Assembly (NCBI GenBank): GCA_003611805.1
Contig: RAYM01000015.1
Span: forward strand, 113,418-177,417
Direction of reading: 5' to 3'
DNA from: a bacterium 1xD42-87
Lineage (GTDB): Bacteria > Bacillota > Clostridia > Lachnospirales > Lachnospiraceae
DNA: 64,000 nt
Shown: positions 33,525 to 42,069 of the stretch, in pieces
Layout: each line of letters starts with the position of its first letter
How positions within the stretch are numbered: position 1 is the first letter of the stretch
The notes under the pieces: generated by a model
Database searches by the model: none
Told to the model about the DNA's origin: nothing
The model's input: the letters and a program-made list of their open reading frames with translations, nothing else
Translations under genes and position numbers: made by a program

Positions 33525-33676
33525 TAATTACGAGTGAATGTGAACAATGTCCTCAATCAATAATTGACGATGAAGATAAGGCGAGAGTGACTGTATATTG
33601 CAAAGTAAAAGATAAAATGTATTTTTGGGGACAATATATTCCATGTGATTATAAAGGAAAGAGGAAAAAAGAATGA
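33512..33676 (+). CDS. Small Cys-containing phage protein (54 aa)
   Basis: ATG 33512 overlaps the end of nrdG; ATG 33521 is an alternative that overlaps the nrdG stop as ATGA. The product ([21 protein letters not shown] then [20 protein letters not shown]) has four Cys that could bind a metal, and a basic tail. It overlaps the dUTPase start (ATGA). No family recognised. Confidence 0.55.
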   Translation: MASMIITSECEQCPQSIIDDEDKARVTVYCKVKDKMYFWGQYIPCDYKGKRKKE

Positions 33677-34110
33677 ACGAGATAATCAAAATTAAATATT
33701 TTACGGATAAAATTGAAAAACTGGCTTACATAGACGGAAAGTCGGACTGGATTGATCTGCGGGCGGCGGAGGACGTTGATCTCAGGAAGGGTGAATTTAA
33801 GCTGATCCCTCTGGGGGTTGCCATGGAGCTGCCGGAAGGCTATGAAGCCCATGTGGTGCCGAGAAGCTCCACTTTCAAAAATTTCGGCATTATACAGACA
33901 AATCACCAGGGTGTGATTGACTGCTCGTACAATGGAGACAACGACCAGTGGTTTATGCCGGTCTATGCAGTGCGTGACACGCAGATCCATGTAAACGACC
34001 GCATATGCCAGTTCCGCATTATGGAGAACCAGCCGAAGATTGTCTTTGATGAAGTAAAAAGTTTTAATAATAAAGATAGAGGTGGACATGGAAGTACAGG
34101 AAAACAATAA
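33673..34110 (+). CDS. dut: dUTP diphosphatase with host-like mosaic composition
   Basis: The 145-residue trimeric-type dUTPase shows [10 protein letters not shown] (motif 1), [11 protein letters not shown] (motif 2), [14 protein letters not shown] (motif 3), DRICQFRI (motif 4) and GGHGSTGK (motif 5; Phe replaced by His). It makes dUMP for ThyX and keeps uracil out of DNA. The central part, about 33719-34054, is far GC-richer than both ends and all neighbours, resembling host DNA. This suggests gene conversion or recombination with another dut allele. Confidence 0.93.
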   Translation: MNEIIKIKYFTDKIEKLAYIDGKSDWIDLRAAEDVDLRKGEFKLIPLGVAMELPEGYEAHVVPRSSTFKNFGIIQTNHQGVIDCSYNGDNDQWFMPVYAVRDTQIHVNDRICQFRIMENQPKIVFDEVKSFNNKDRGGHGSTGKQ

Positions 34111-34312
34111 AAAGTCAAAATTGTATATTCCTATCAGCGAAAAATTCAATCTTACAGTAGAAGAAGCTAGCCAATATTTTAATATAGGAAGAGACAAATT
34201 ATATCAATTGGTAAATGAAGAGGGATGTAAATTTGTTTTATTTAATGGTAGAAATATACTAATTAAAAGAATAATATTTGAAAAGTACTTAGAACAAAAC
34301 ACTTATATATAA
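34088..34312 (+). CDS. xis: Excisionase-family DNA-binding protein
   Basis: ATG 34088 follows AGAGGTGG; it overlaps the dut end. The 74-residue protein has the winged-helix excisionase pattern [23 protein letters not shown], then [20 protein letters not shown], as in Tn916 Xis-like proteins. Next to the integrase it probably controls recombination direction. It could also bind the inverted repeat in the int promoter. Confidence 0.8.
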   Translation: MEVQENNKKSKLYIPISEKFNLTVEEASQYFNIGRDKLYQLVNEEGCKFVLFNGRNILIKRIIFEKYLEQNTYI

Positions 34313-34317
34313 TAAAT

Positions 34318-34362
34318 TTTACATAGACCAAGCACTGTGATATAATAAATAGGGCTTGGTCT
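34318..34362 (+). promoter_or_regulatory. Integrase promoter embedded in an inverted repeat
   Basis: TTTACA (34318-34323), a 17-bp spacer and perfect TATAAT (34341-34346) form a strong promoter for the integrase. The arms AGACCAAGC (34325-34333) and GCTTGGTCT (34354-34362) flank the -10 box, and TTTT follows the right arm. For transcripts coming from dut/xis this forms a terminator-like hairpin; for DNA it could be an operator. Both uses are possible. Confidence 0.7.
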
Positions 34363-34383
34363 TTTGCTAGAAAGGATATTTTT

Positions 34384-35556
34384 ATGGGAAAAGACCTTAA
34401 AGGAAAGGAACTTGGTGTTGGATTAAATCAAAGAAAGGATGGTAGATATCAAGCTAGGTTTACAAGATTTAATGGACAAAGAAGTGAAAAAAATTTTGTG
34501 AAAGTGACAGAAGCACGATCATGGCTTAATGAACAAAGATATTTAGACTCCATTACTGCGACAGGAGATATGACAGTTGATGAATGGTATAACTACTGGA
34601 TTGAAAATTTTAAAAATGGTATTGTAAAAGATAATACAACAAAAAATTATAAACAAAGATATGAATATAATATCAAAAATGAAATTGGTCTTATAAAATT
34701 ACAAGACATAAGGCAACTTCATTGTCAAAAAATACTAAATAATATGTTTGATAGTGGAAGATATTCTAATGGAACTATGGAGTTGACACAAATAACATTA
34801 CATGCATTATTTAAGGGTGCTGTTGAAAATGATTATTTGCAGAAAAATCCAGCAGAAAATTTGAAATTAAAGCGTAGAGACAATGATAATGAAGAGCGAA
34901 GAGTATTAACTCGACAGGAACAAAAAATTTTTAAAGAGTATGCGAAAAACACACTATATAATAATGCATATTGTTTGGTATTAGAAACTGGATTAAGAGC
35001 TGGAGAAGTTGGTGGATTGAAATGGAGCGATGTGGACTTTGAAAATGGAGTTATAAATGTGCAACGCACTATTTTACAGGATGCACAAAAAGGTGGGTTT
35101 TATTTTGGGACACCTAAAACAAAAAAGAGTAAAAGAAAAATTCCATTAACTAATGAAGCTGTATCAATTCTAAATAATCAAAAAATGTTACAATGTAAAT
35201 TGAGAATGAAGAGTAAGAATTGGAATAGTTATTGGGATGGTTTGGTGTTTACAACAGTCAATGGCAATCCAGTAGGTGCGTCAACATTCAGATCAATGAT
35301 GATTAGGATAGTAAAAAATATTAATTTTGATCGACAGTATAATGCACAAAATGGCTTATACGAAGAATTTCAACACTGCTATATGCATTCGTTGCGGCAC
35401 ACATTTGCAACCAGATGCATTGAAAACGGAGTCCAGCCAAAAACTTTACAAAAAATATTAGGACATTCGACTCTCAGTACTACGATGGACTTGTATGTGC
35501 ATGTCACTGATGAGCAAATATTTTCGGAAATGAATAAAATGAATTGCGATATTTAG
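34384..35556 (+). CDS. int: Phage tyrosine integrase
   Basis: The 390-residue site-specific recombinase has an N-terminal arm-binding region (RKDGRYQARFTRFNGQRSEKNF) and a SAM-like core-binding domain. The catalytic set is Arg205 (ETGLRAGE), His335 and Arg338 (HSLRHTF), His361 (LGHS) and Tyr371 (MDLYVHV). This is the Tn916/Lambda-Int-type layout used by Clostridia prophages. As the last phage gene on the right it marks the nearby attachment site. Confidence 0.95.
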   Translation: MGKDLKGKELGVGLNQRKDGRYQARFTRFNGQRSEKNFVKVTEARSWLNEQRYLDSITATGDMTVDEWYNYWIENFKNGIVKDNTTKNYKQRYEYNIKNEIGLIKLQDIRQLHCQKILNNMFDSGRYSNGTMELTQITLHALFKGAVENDYLQKNPAENLKLKRRDNDNEERRVLTRQEQKIFKEYAKNTLYNNAYCLVLETGLRAGEVGGLKWSDVDFENGVINVQRTILQDAQKGGFYFGTPKTKKSKRKIPLTNEAVSILNNQKMLQCKLRMKSKNWNSYWDGLVFTTVNGNPVGASTFRSMMIRIVKNINFDRQYNAQNGLYEEFQHCYMHSLRHTFATRCIENGVQPKTLQKILGHSTLSTTMDLYVHVTDEQIFSEMNKMNCDI

Positions 35557-35679
35557 TGGTGCAACATTGGTGCAAATATATAGAAAATAGAAAATGTAGT
35601 CTCTATAAGCGTTTAAAATCAATGCTTTCAAGAAAAGAGTTACACATTATGCCAAATAAGGATAGTAAATAACGAAAAA
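35557..35679 (+). other. Right prophage edge with candidate Int arm-type repeats
   Basis: TGGTGCAA occurs twice in direct orientation (35557-35564 and 35568-35575), spaced 11 nt, immediately after the int stop. Such short direct repeats beside int often bind the integrase N-terminal domain. The attachment core must lie between here and the host terminator at 35680, where composition changes, but its exact bases cannot be fixed without the other end of the prophage. Confidence 0.4.
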
Positions 35680-35718
35680 AGGAAAGTATTGGGAATGTAA
35701 CGTTCTCAATACTTTCCT
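35680..35718 (-). terminator. Rho-independent terminator of the 35733-35876 gene
   Basis: GGAAAGTATTG (35681-35691) and CAATACTTTCC (35707-35717) form an 11-bp stem. On the minus strand the stem is followed by TTTTTT, giving a proper intrinsic terminator for the small host gene. It may also stop plus-strand int transcripts. Confidence 0.8.
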
Positions 35719-35732
35719 TATTTTCCTTAGAT

Positions 35733-35876
35733 TTATTCTGTCTTCCCACATTTAGCGGTAGGCTTATATTGTTCTTCGCCTGATTCAATGTATAGGACAA
35801 AATCGTTGATTTCCTTTTCAGTCCATCCGGCGGCACGTAACCCCAAAAGCAGTCTTGCGACCTCTGTCATATTCAT
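35733..35876 (-). CDS. Small conserved host protein (47 aa)
   Basis: The minus-strand frame encodes MNMTEVARLLLGLRAAGWTE then KEINDFVLYIESGEEQYKP, a short helical protein of a type I recall from Lachnospiraceae genomes. It has an AAAGG SD site, an adjacent terminator and host-like composition. Function unknown. It is the first gene that can be assigned to the host to the right of the prophage. Confidence 0.6.
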   Translation of the reverse strand: MNMTEVARLLLGLRAAGWTEKEINDFVLYIESGEEQYKPTAKCGKTE

Positions 35877-35976
35877 ATTATCACAACCTTTCTGTTAATA
35901 AATGATAATCAATATTTCCTATATATTATTGTAGCCTGTATTGAACAGTGAGTCAATATCATCAAGGAGGTCTATC

Positions 35977-36930
35977 ATGGAGCAGCAGCCCATTGTTTTA
36001 AAAGAAATCTGTTCGCATGGCACAAAGTCGCTGCCCTGTGCGGTTTATCGCACGCATTCTGTGGGAAAGGGCGTTTTAGTGAAACATCACTGGCATGATG
36101 AAATCGAAATCCTCTATTTTTCAGAAGGTGGATTCCGGCTTGAAATCAATATGGAGTCTTTTGAAATCCAATCTGAATGTTTTTATTTTATCAATCCCGG
36201 AGAACTGCACGGCATTATCTCCGAGACGGTGGAAAGGCACTGGGAGGACGCCGTTGTTTTCTCGCCCGGTATTCTCGGTTTTGATTCCCGCGACGAGGCG
36301 CAGATTTCCCTGATGAAGCCGATTCAGAACGGGAAACTGCTCTTTCCGCGCCGTATCACGCCGCATCATCCTGCATTTTTATCATTGCGCCAGTCTTTTT
36401 TACATATCATGCATGTGTTTGGAAAGATTGCAGAAGCAGTCCCGGAGGAAGGGAACGATGGGAAATCGCGTTCTTCGGGAGACTGTGGGTCGACGATAAG
36501 TGACTTAACTAGTCAATTGTATGTCAAGTCGTCTCTGCTCCATATTTTTGCGACACTGTCCGAGCACAGACTTTTTATGACCGTAGAAAGAAATTTCGAC
36601 AAGCGTGTGGAGAGTATTAAGACCGCGCTCCTGTTTATCGAGGAGAATTATCACAGTAAAATCTATATTTCGGACCTTGCCGGACAGGTAAACCTGAACG
36701 AGCAGTATTTTTGCAGGCTTTTTAGAAAGGCGATCGGGCATTCGCCGATAGAGTACATCAACTCATACCGCATCAGGCAGGCGAAGCGCCTTCTGGAGGA
36801 GACGGATCTGCAGGTGACGGAAGTCTGTCTGGAATGCGGCTTCAACAATTTGGGAAACTTTATACAGGAGTTCCGAAAGCGCACAGGTGTGACACCGTTG
36901 CAGTATAGGAAACATGTAGAAATGTTTTAA
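35977..36930 (+). CDS. AraC-family transcription regulator
   Basis: The 317-residue protein has an N-terminal cupin sensing domain (HHWHDEIEILYFSEG.. CFYFINPGELHGI) and a C-terminal double helix-turn-helix (ISDLAGQVNLNEQYFCRLFRK.. and VTEVCLECGFNNLGNFIQEFRK ending GVTPLQYRK). ATG 35977 lies behind AAGGAGG. It probably senses a sugar and controls the two downstream alpha-glucosidase genes in the same direction (inference from position). Confidence 0.93.
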   Translation: MEQQPIVLKEICSHGTKSLPCAVYRTHSVGKGVLVKHHWHDEIEILYFSEGGFRLEINMESFEIQSECFYFINPGELHGIISETVERHWEDAVVFSPGILGFDSRDEAQISLMKPIQNGKLLFPRRITPHHPAFLSLRQSFLHIMHVFGKIAEAVPEEGNDGKSRSSGDCGSTISDLTSQLYVKSSLLHIFATLSEHRLFMTVERNFDKRVESIKTALLFIEENYHSKIYISDLAGQVNLNEQYFCRLFRKAIGHSPIEYINSYRIRQAKRLLEETDLQVTEVCLECGFNNLGNFIQEFRKRTGVTPLQYRKHVEMF

Positions 36931-37157
36931 AAGTCATAATACCGAAATTTTTGGGCAAATAACCGTAAGACATCTGCTTTATATGTCATTATGATAGAGA
37001 CAGCGAAGGAAAAATCTGACCTCTTTGCCGGAGCAAAACTGGAATAGGTCGGATGCAGTAGCTAAGAAGCCGAAGGCTGAATAGTTACAACAGGGCGGCG
37101 GATAAAAGGGCGTCCGTCTGCCTGAAAAAAGTGATACATAAGGCAGGAGGTACGGTT
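36931..37157 (+). other. Structured 227-nt leader before the glucosidase genes
   Basis: The spacer contains TCTGACCT (37015-37022) pairing with AGGTCGGA (37046-37053) around TTTGCcggaGCAAA. It also has AGCCgaaGGCT near 37068-37078 and a GC-rich inverted segment close to 37093-37120 followed by an A-run. It may form a regulated leader RNA. I could not match it to a known riboswitch class, and no clear -35/-10 pair is obvious. Confidence 0.35.
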
Positions 37158-38822
37158 ATGGAAAGAAAATGGTGGCATGACAAGGTGGCATATCAGATTT
37201 ATCCCAAGAGTTTCTATGATTCCAATGGTGACGGCATCGGTGATATTCCCGGTATTATCAGTAAACTGGATTACCTTGCGGATCTGGGCATTGACATTCT
37301 CTGGCTCTCTCCCTGTTACCAGTCCCCGCTGGCGGATCAGGGATATGATATCTCGGATTACTACAACATCGAGCCCCGGTTTGGCACCATGGAGGATATG
37401 GAGCGGCTGATCGCGGAGGCGAAGAAGAGGGGGATCTGTATTCTCATGGATCTGGTGGTAAACCACTGCTCTGATGAGCATGAGTGGTTCAAAAGAGCCT
37501 GTGAGGATCCGGATGGAAAGTACGGAAAATACTTTTATCTGCGGGACAAAAAGGAAGGGGAACTGCCGACGAACTGGCGGTCCTATTTTGGCGGTCCCGT
37601 GTGGGATGACCTGCCGGGTACGGACAAACAGTATCTCCATGTGTTTCATAAGAAGCAGCCTGATCTGAACTGGGAAAATCCGGAGGTCAGGGAGGAAGTC
37701 TATAAGAATATCAACTGGTGGCTGGACAAAGGGCTTGGCGGTTTCCGCATCGACGCCATCATCAATATCAAGAAGGCGCTGCCGTTTCACAATTACGAGC
37801 CGGACAGGGACGATGGTCTGTGCAGCATCCACGCCATGCTGCAGGAGGCGAAGGGAATTGGCGCCTTCTTAGGGGAGATGCGTGACCGTACATTTAAAAA
37901 GTACGATGCCTTTACCGTGGGGGAAGTGTTCAATGAAAAGCCGGAGGAAGTGCCGGACTTTATCGGGGACGACGGCTATTTTTCCAGTATGTTTGATTTC
38001 AATGAGACGATTTTTGGAGGCAGCGAAAAGGGGTGGTACGATGCGGCACCCATCACGTCGGATGATTATAAAAAGTGCTGCTTTCAATCGCAGGCAAAGG
38101 CGGGGGATATCGGATTCCTTTCGAATATAATTGAGAACCATGATGAACCGCGCGGGGTCAGCCGCTACATTCCCGAGGGGGACTGCTGCACTGAGAGTAA
38201 GAAAATGCTGGCGGCGCTCAATTTTATGCTGCGGGGACTGCCTTTTATCTATCAGGGGCAGGAACTGGGGATGGAAAATGTGCCGTTTGCGTCCATCGAT
38301 GAAGTGGATGATATATCTACCCACGATGAGTACCGGGTCGCGCTGGAAGCGGGACTTTCCCCGGAGGAAGCGCTGAGGGCTGTGTCAAAATTCAGCCGCG
38401 ATAATGCCCGCACGCCGATGCAGTGGACGGATGGGAGGAATGCGGGCTTTACGACCGGCACGCCCTGGCTGAAGGTCAATCCCAACTATTCTTCCATCAA
38501 TGCGGCTGCGCAGGTGAAGGATGCAGATTCGGTCTATTCTTTTTATAAGAAAATGATTGCGCTGAGAAAAGACCCGGGTTATAAGGAAACCATCGTGTAC
38601 GGCTCGCTGGAGCCGGTGTGGGAAGAGCGGCACAATCTGATGGCATATTATCGGAAAGGGGAACGGACGCTGTTGGTGGTCGGAAATTACCAGAGGGAGC
38701 CGCAGGAGATCGAATTGCCTCAGATGTATAAAAAGGCGCTGCTGAACAATTATAAGGATATTACGGAAGATGAGGGAGTAGTCAAATTGCAGGGCTATCA
38801 GGTTCTGGTATTGGAAATGTAA
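37158..38822 (+). CDS. GH13 alpha-glucosidase (alpha-1,4 type suggested)
   Basis: This 554-residue cytoplasmic enzyme has the oligo-1,6-glucosidase-subfamily layout: WWHDKVAYQIYPKSFYDSNG, the MDLVVNHCSDEHEWF region, catalytic Asp199 (GFRIDA), Glu256 (TVGEVFN) and Asp329 (ENHDEPR). The residue after the nucleophile is Ala200. In characterised relatives Val there favours alpha-1,6 bonds and Ala/Thr favour alpha-1,4. ATG 37158 follows GGAGG. There is no signal peptide, so it acts on imported oligosaccharides. It is a paralogue of the next gene. Confidence 0.93.
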   Translation: MERKWWHDKVAYQIYPKSFYDSNGDGIGDIPGIISKLDYLADLGIDILWLSPCYQSPLADQGYDISDYYNIEPRFGTMEDMERLIAEAKKRGICILMDLVVNHCSDEHEWFKRACEDPDGKYGKYFYLRDKKEGELPTNWRSYFGGPVWDDLPGTDKQYLHVFHKKQPDLNWENPEVREEVYKNINWWLDKGLGGFRIDAIINIKKALPFHNYEPDRDDGLCSIHAMLQEAKGIGAFLGEMRDRTFKKYDAFTVGEVFNEKPEEVPDFIGDDGYFSSMFDFNETIFGGSEKGWYDAAPITSDDYKKCCFQSQAKAGDIGFLSNIIENHDEPRGVSRYIPEGDCCTESKKMLAALNFMLRGLPFIYQGQELGMENVPFASIDEVDDISTHDEYRVALEAGLSPEEALRAVSKFSRDNARTPMQWTDGRNAGFTTGTPWLKVNPNYSSINAAAQVKDADSVYSFYKKMIALRKDPGYKETIVYGSLEPVWEERHNLMAYYRKGERTLLVVGNYQREPQEIELPQMYKKALLNNYKDITEDEGVVKLQGYQVLVLEM

Positions 38823-38870
38823 ATTTTGTGCGGATTTGATATTGTGTAAAGTGAAATGATGGAGGCAGAT

Positions 38871-40538
38871 ATGAAAAAAGCATGGTGGAAAGAAGCGGTG
38901 ATCTATCAGATTTATCCGCGCAGTTTTATGGACAGCAACGGCGACGGGATCGGCGATCTGCAGGGGATCATCAGCCGGCTGGACTATTTGAAATATTTGG
39001 GGATTGACGTGATCTGGCTCTCGCCAGTGTACCAGTCACCTAATGATGACAACGGGTACGATATCAGCGATTATCAGGATATCATGGAAGAATTTGGCAC
39101 GATGGCCGATTTTGACGAGCTGCTTGCGGCAGCGCATGAGCGCGGGATTAAAATTGTCATGGATCTGGTGGTGAACCATACGTCGGATGAACACAGGTGG
39201 TTTGTGGAGAGCAGAAAGTCTGTGGACAACGAATACCGCGATTACTATATCTGGCGCGAGGGGAAGGATGCGCAGACGCCTCCCAATAACTGGGGCTCCT
39301 GCTTTGGCGGACCGGCATGGCAGTACGACGGGGAAACCGGCATGTACTACCTGCACCTTTTTTCCAGAAAACAGCCCGACTTAAACTGGGATAATCCTAA
39401 AGTGCGCGAGGAAGTGTTTGATATGATGACATGGTGGTGCGACAAGGGAATCGACGGTTTCCGCATGGATGTGATCAGCATGATCTCCAAGACGAAGGAG
39501 ATGCCGGACGGTGAGGTGCACGGTCTGTACGGCAGTTTTGACCCTTACTGCGTGCATGGACCAAACGTCCATCAGTACTTGCGGGAAATGAATGAGAAGG
39601 TACTTTCCAAATATGATATTATGACGGTTGGAGAGACGGCAGGCGTTACCACGGAGCAGGCGAAGCAGTATGCGGGCGAGGACGCACATGAACTGAATAT
39701 GGTATTCCAGTTTGAGCATGTGGAGGGGGACGGCAAGTACGGAAAATGGACGGATGAAAAAATGCCCCTCACTAAGCTGAAAAAAATCCTGTCGCGCTGG
39801 CAGAGTGAACTTTATGGAAAAGCGTGGAACAGCCTGTTCTGGGATAATCACGACCAGCCGCGCGCCGTCTCCCGCTTTGGCGACGACCGTCCGCAGTACC
39901 GGGAAATGTCTGCAAAGATGCTTGCCACCTGTCTGCATATGATGCAGGGGACACCCTATATCTATCAGGGGGAGGAGCTTGGCATGACGAATTATCCGTT
40001 CAGGAATCCGGAGGAATTCCGAGATATCGAGAGTATCAATGCCTACCGCGAATGGTGCAGGGAAGGCACGGTTTCCCATGAAGTTTTTTGGCCTTGCATT
40101 ACGTTTAAAAGCCGTGATAACGCGAGGACGCCGGTACAGTGGGACGATTCGCCGCAGGCAGGCTTTACTTCGGGTAATCCGTGGATCGCAGTCAATCCCA
40201 ACTATACGCAGATCAATGCGAAAGCGGAGACGGCGGACCCCGGTTCCGTGTTCCATTATTATAGGAAACTGATCGCCCTCAGAAAAGAGTATCCGATCAT
40301 TGTATACGGCAGGTATGAGCTGCTGATGGAAGATGACGAGGAACTTTTTGTCTATATGAGGGAGATGGACGGGGAGAAACTTCTTGTCGTGTGCAGCTTC
40401 TGTGACCATGAGACGGATTTTGCCATACCGGCGGAATTTGCGAAAGCCTCCTGCCTGATCTCCAATACAGATGGGAATTACGACAGGGCGGAAATAACGC
40501 TGAAACCGTATGAAGCCTTCGTATTGCGGACAATTTAA
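38871..40538 (+). CDS. GH13 oligo-1,6-glucosidase (isomaltase type suggested)
   Basis: The 555-residue enzyme is a close paralogue of its neighbour, with catalytic Asp200 (GFRMDV), Glu255 (TVGETAG) and Asp328 (DNHDQPR). Val201 after the nucleophile is the mark of alpha-1,6 specificity. ATG 38871 lies behind GGAGG, 48 nt after the first gene, so the two are probably co-transcribed. Together they could degrade both alpha-1,4 and alpha-1,6 bonds of imported starch or isomalto-oligosaccharides. A weak AT-rich hairpin (40539-40556) follows. Confidence 0.93.
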   Translation: MKKAWWKEAVIYQIYPRSFMDSNGDGIGDLQGIISRLDYLKYLGIDVIWLSPVYQSPNDDNGYDISDYQDIMEEFGTMADFDELLAAAHERGIKIVMDLVVNHTSDEHRWFVESRKSVDNEYRDYYIWREGKDAQTPPNNWGSCFGGPAWQYDGETGMYYLHLFSRKQPDLNWDNPKVREEVFDMMTWWCDKGIDGFRMDVISMISKTKEMPDGEVHGLYGSFDPYCVHGPNVHQYLREMNEKVLSKYDIMTVGETAGVTTEQAKQYAGEDAHELNMVFQFEHVEGDGKYGKWTDEKMPLTKLKKILSRWQSELYGKAWNSLFWDNHDQPRAVSRFGDDRPQYREMSAKMLATCLHMMQGTPYIYQGEELGMTNYPFRNPEEFRDIESINAYREWCREGTVSHEVFWPCITFKSRDNARTPVQWDDSPQAGFTSGNPWIAVNPNYTQINAKAETADPGSVFHYYRKLIALRKEYPIIVYGRYELLMEDDEELFVYMREMDGEKLLVVCSFCDHETDFAIPAEFAKASCLISNTDGNYDRAEITLKPYEAFVLRTI

Positions 40539-40592
40539 CATTTTAACCATAAAATGGCTTTAGAAATACAGAAAATTGTCGTATATGCATAC

Positions 40593-40621
40593 TTGTGAAA
40601 ATGGCATACTTATAGTAGAAT
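40593..40621 (+). promoter_or_regulatory. Promoter of the aminotransferase gene
   Basis: TTGTGA (40593-40598), a 17-bp spacer and TAGAAT (40616-40621) match sigma-A promoter spacing. It lies about 65 nt upstream of the start codon at 40687. Confidence 0.55.
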
Positions 40622-40686
40622 AAGTATCGGTGTATGATTGTATACAATTATTCAACAGCATAATTACAAGGATGCAGGAGGGTGCT

Positions 40687-41988
40687 ATGAAAGCGTACAG
40701 TGTGATGACCAAAAAGGAACTTGCGGCAGAGAGAGCGGAGCTTAACAGACAGTTTGCCGAGGCGAAGGGAAAGGGTCTAAAGCTTGATATGTCCAGAGGA
40801 AAGCCGGAGCCGGCGCAGCTCGATATGGGTATGGGTCTTTTAGATGCTTTGACTTCCGATTCGGATATGATGTCCATGGAAGGCGTGGACACAAGAAACT
40901 ACGGTCTGATGGATGGCATCACAGAGGCAAAGCATCTGATGGCGGATGTGATGGGGGTTTCTGCGGATAGTGTGATTGTCTTTGGAAATTCAAGCCTTTC
41001 TATTATGTATGATATGGTTTCACGTTCCGTTACCCACGGCGTTATGGGAGCTACACCCTGGTGCAGACTTGATCAGGTTAAATTTTTATGTCCCGTACCG
41101 GGCTATGACAGACATTTTGCGATCACCCAGCATTTCGGCATTGAGATGATCCCGATTCCGATGACGGCGGCAGGTCCGGATATGGATCTGGTGGAAAAGT
41201 ATGTGTCAACGGATGCGTCGGTTAAGGGAATCTGGTGTGTGCCCAAGTATTCCAATCCACAGGGCATCACCTACTCCGATGAGACGGTGAGACGGTTTGC
41301 GGCTCTGAAACCGGCGGCGGAGGATTTTCGGATTTACTGGGATAACGCTTACGCGATCCATCATCTTTATGAGGATAAGCAGGATACGCTTTTGGAGATT
41401 CTGAGTGAATGTGAGAAGGCGGGCAATCCGAATATGGTTTATGAGTTCTGCTCTACCTCCAAGATCACTTTTTCCGGCGCAGGCATAGCGGCGATGGCTT
41501 CCTCACCGGCAAATCTGGCAGATATCAAGAAAACGCTGACACTGCGGACAATCGGGTATGACAAGGTGAACCAGCTGCGCCATGCCAGATACTTTAAAAA
41601 TCTGGAAGGGATGCTCGCGCATATGAAGAAGCATGCGGACATCATCAGACCTAAGTTTGAGGCAGTTCTTTCGGTTCTGGAGCAGGAACTTGGCGGTTTG
41701 GGGATCGGCGAGTGGACGAACCCGCTGGGCGGCTATTTCATTTCCTTTGAGGCGATGGAGGGATGCGCGAAGGAGATTGTGGCGAAATGTAAGGAGCTTG
41801 GGGTAGTTCTCACAGGCGCGGGCGCGACCTTCCCTTACGGAAAGGACCCGAAGGACAGCAATATCCGCATTGCGCCCACTTACCCGACAGCGGAGGAGAT
41901 GGCGCAGGCAACGGATGTGTTCGTGCTTTGCGTGAAGTTAGTCAGCGTAGAGAAACTGCTGCAGGAGGCGGTTGCCGAGACTGCTTGA
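40687..41988 (+). CDS. PLP-dependent class I aminotransferase
   Basis: The 433-residue protein resembles the aspartate/alanine-glyoxylate-type group with a distinctive start (MTKKELAAERAELNRQF.. LDMSRGKP). PLP-fold motifs include GNSSLSIMYD, YWDNAYAIHHLY (Asp for the pyridine nitrogen) and the Schiff-base Lys in FCSTSKITFSGAG. ATG 40687 follows AGGAGGG. A cytosolic amino-acid transaminase is likely; the amino donor is not deducible. Confidence 0.88.
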   Translation: MKAYSVMTKKELAAERAELNRQFAEAKGKGLKLDMSRGKPEPAQLDMGMGLLDALTSDSDMMSMEGVDTRNYGLMDGITEAKHLMADVMGVSADSVIVFGNSSLSIMYDMVSRSVTHGVMGATPWCRLDQVKFLCPVPGYDRHFAITQHFGIEMIPIPMTAAGPDMDLVEKYVSTDASVKGIWCVPKYSNPQGITYSDETVRRFAALKPAAEDFRIYWDNAYAIHHLYEDKQDTLLEILSECEKAGNPNMVYEFCSTSKITFSGAGIAAMASSPANLADIKKTLTLRTIGYDKVNQLRHARYFKNLEGMLAHMKKHADIIRPKFEAVLSVLEQELGGLGIGEWTNPLGGYFISFEAMEGCAKEIVAKCKELGVVLTGAGATFPYGKDPKDSNIRIAPTYPTAEEMAQATDVFVLCVKLVSVEKLLQEAVAETA

Positions 41989-42069
41989 AGGGAAGCGGGA
42001 AGACAGCCCGTTTAAGGAAGAGTTTTTGAAGCGGAAAAAGCAATAGTTTGAGAAGAGGATGTAGATAAC

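Noticed and set aside
35603..35836. 77-residue minus-strand frame
   Set aside because: It overlaps the better-supported 47-residue gene and its terminator in another frame and has no SD site or protein-like pattern.
35890..35920. Possible Fur box (TGATAATCA) upstream of the AraC gene
   Set aside because: Only the left half fits the consensus; the region is simply AT-rich.
36961..37120. Known riboswitch (c-di-GMP, SAM, cobalamin) in the glucosidase leader
   Set aside because: Conserved core nucleotides of these classes were not found, though local pairing exists.
38252..40550. Long minus-strand open frames across the GH13 genes, including 389 residues at 39381-40550
   Set aside because: They are antisense shadows of high-GC coding sequence, with no SD site and arginine/histidine-rich low-quality protein.
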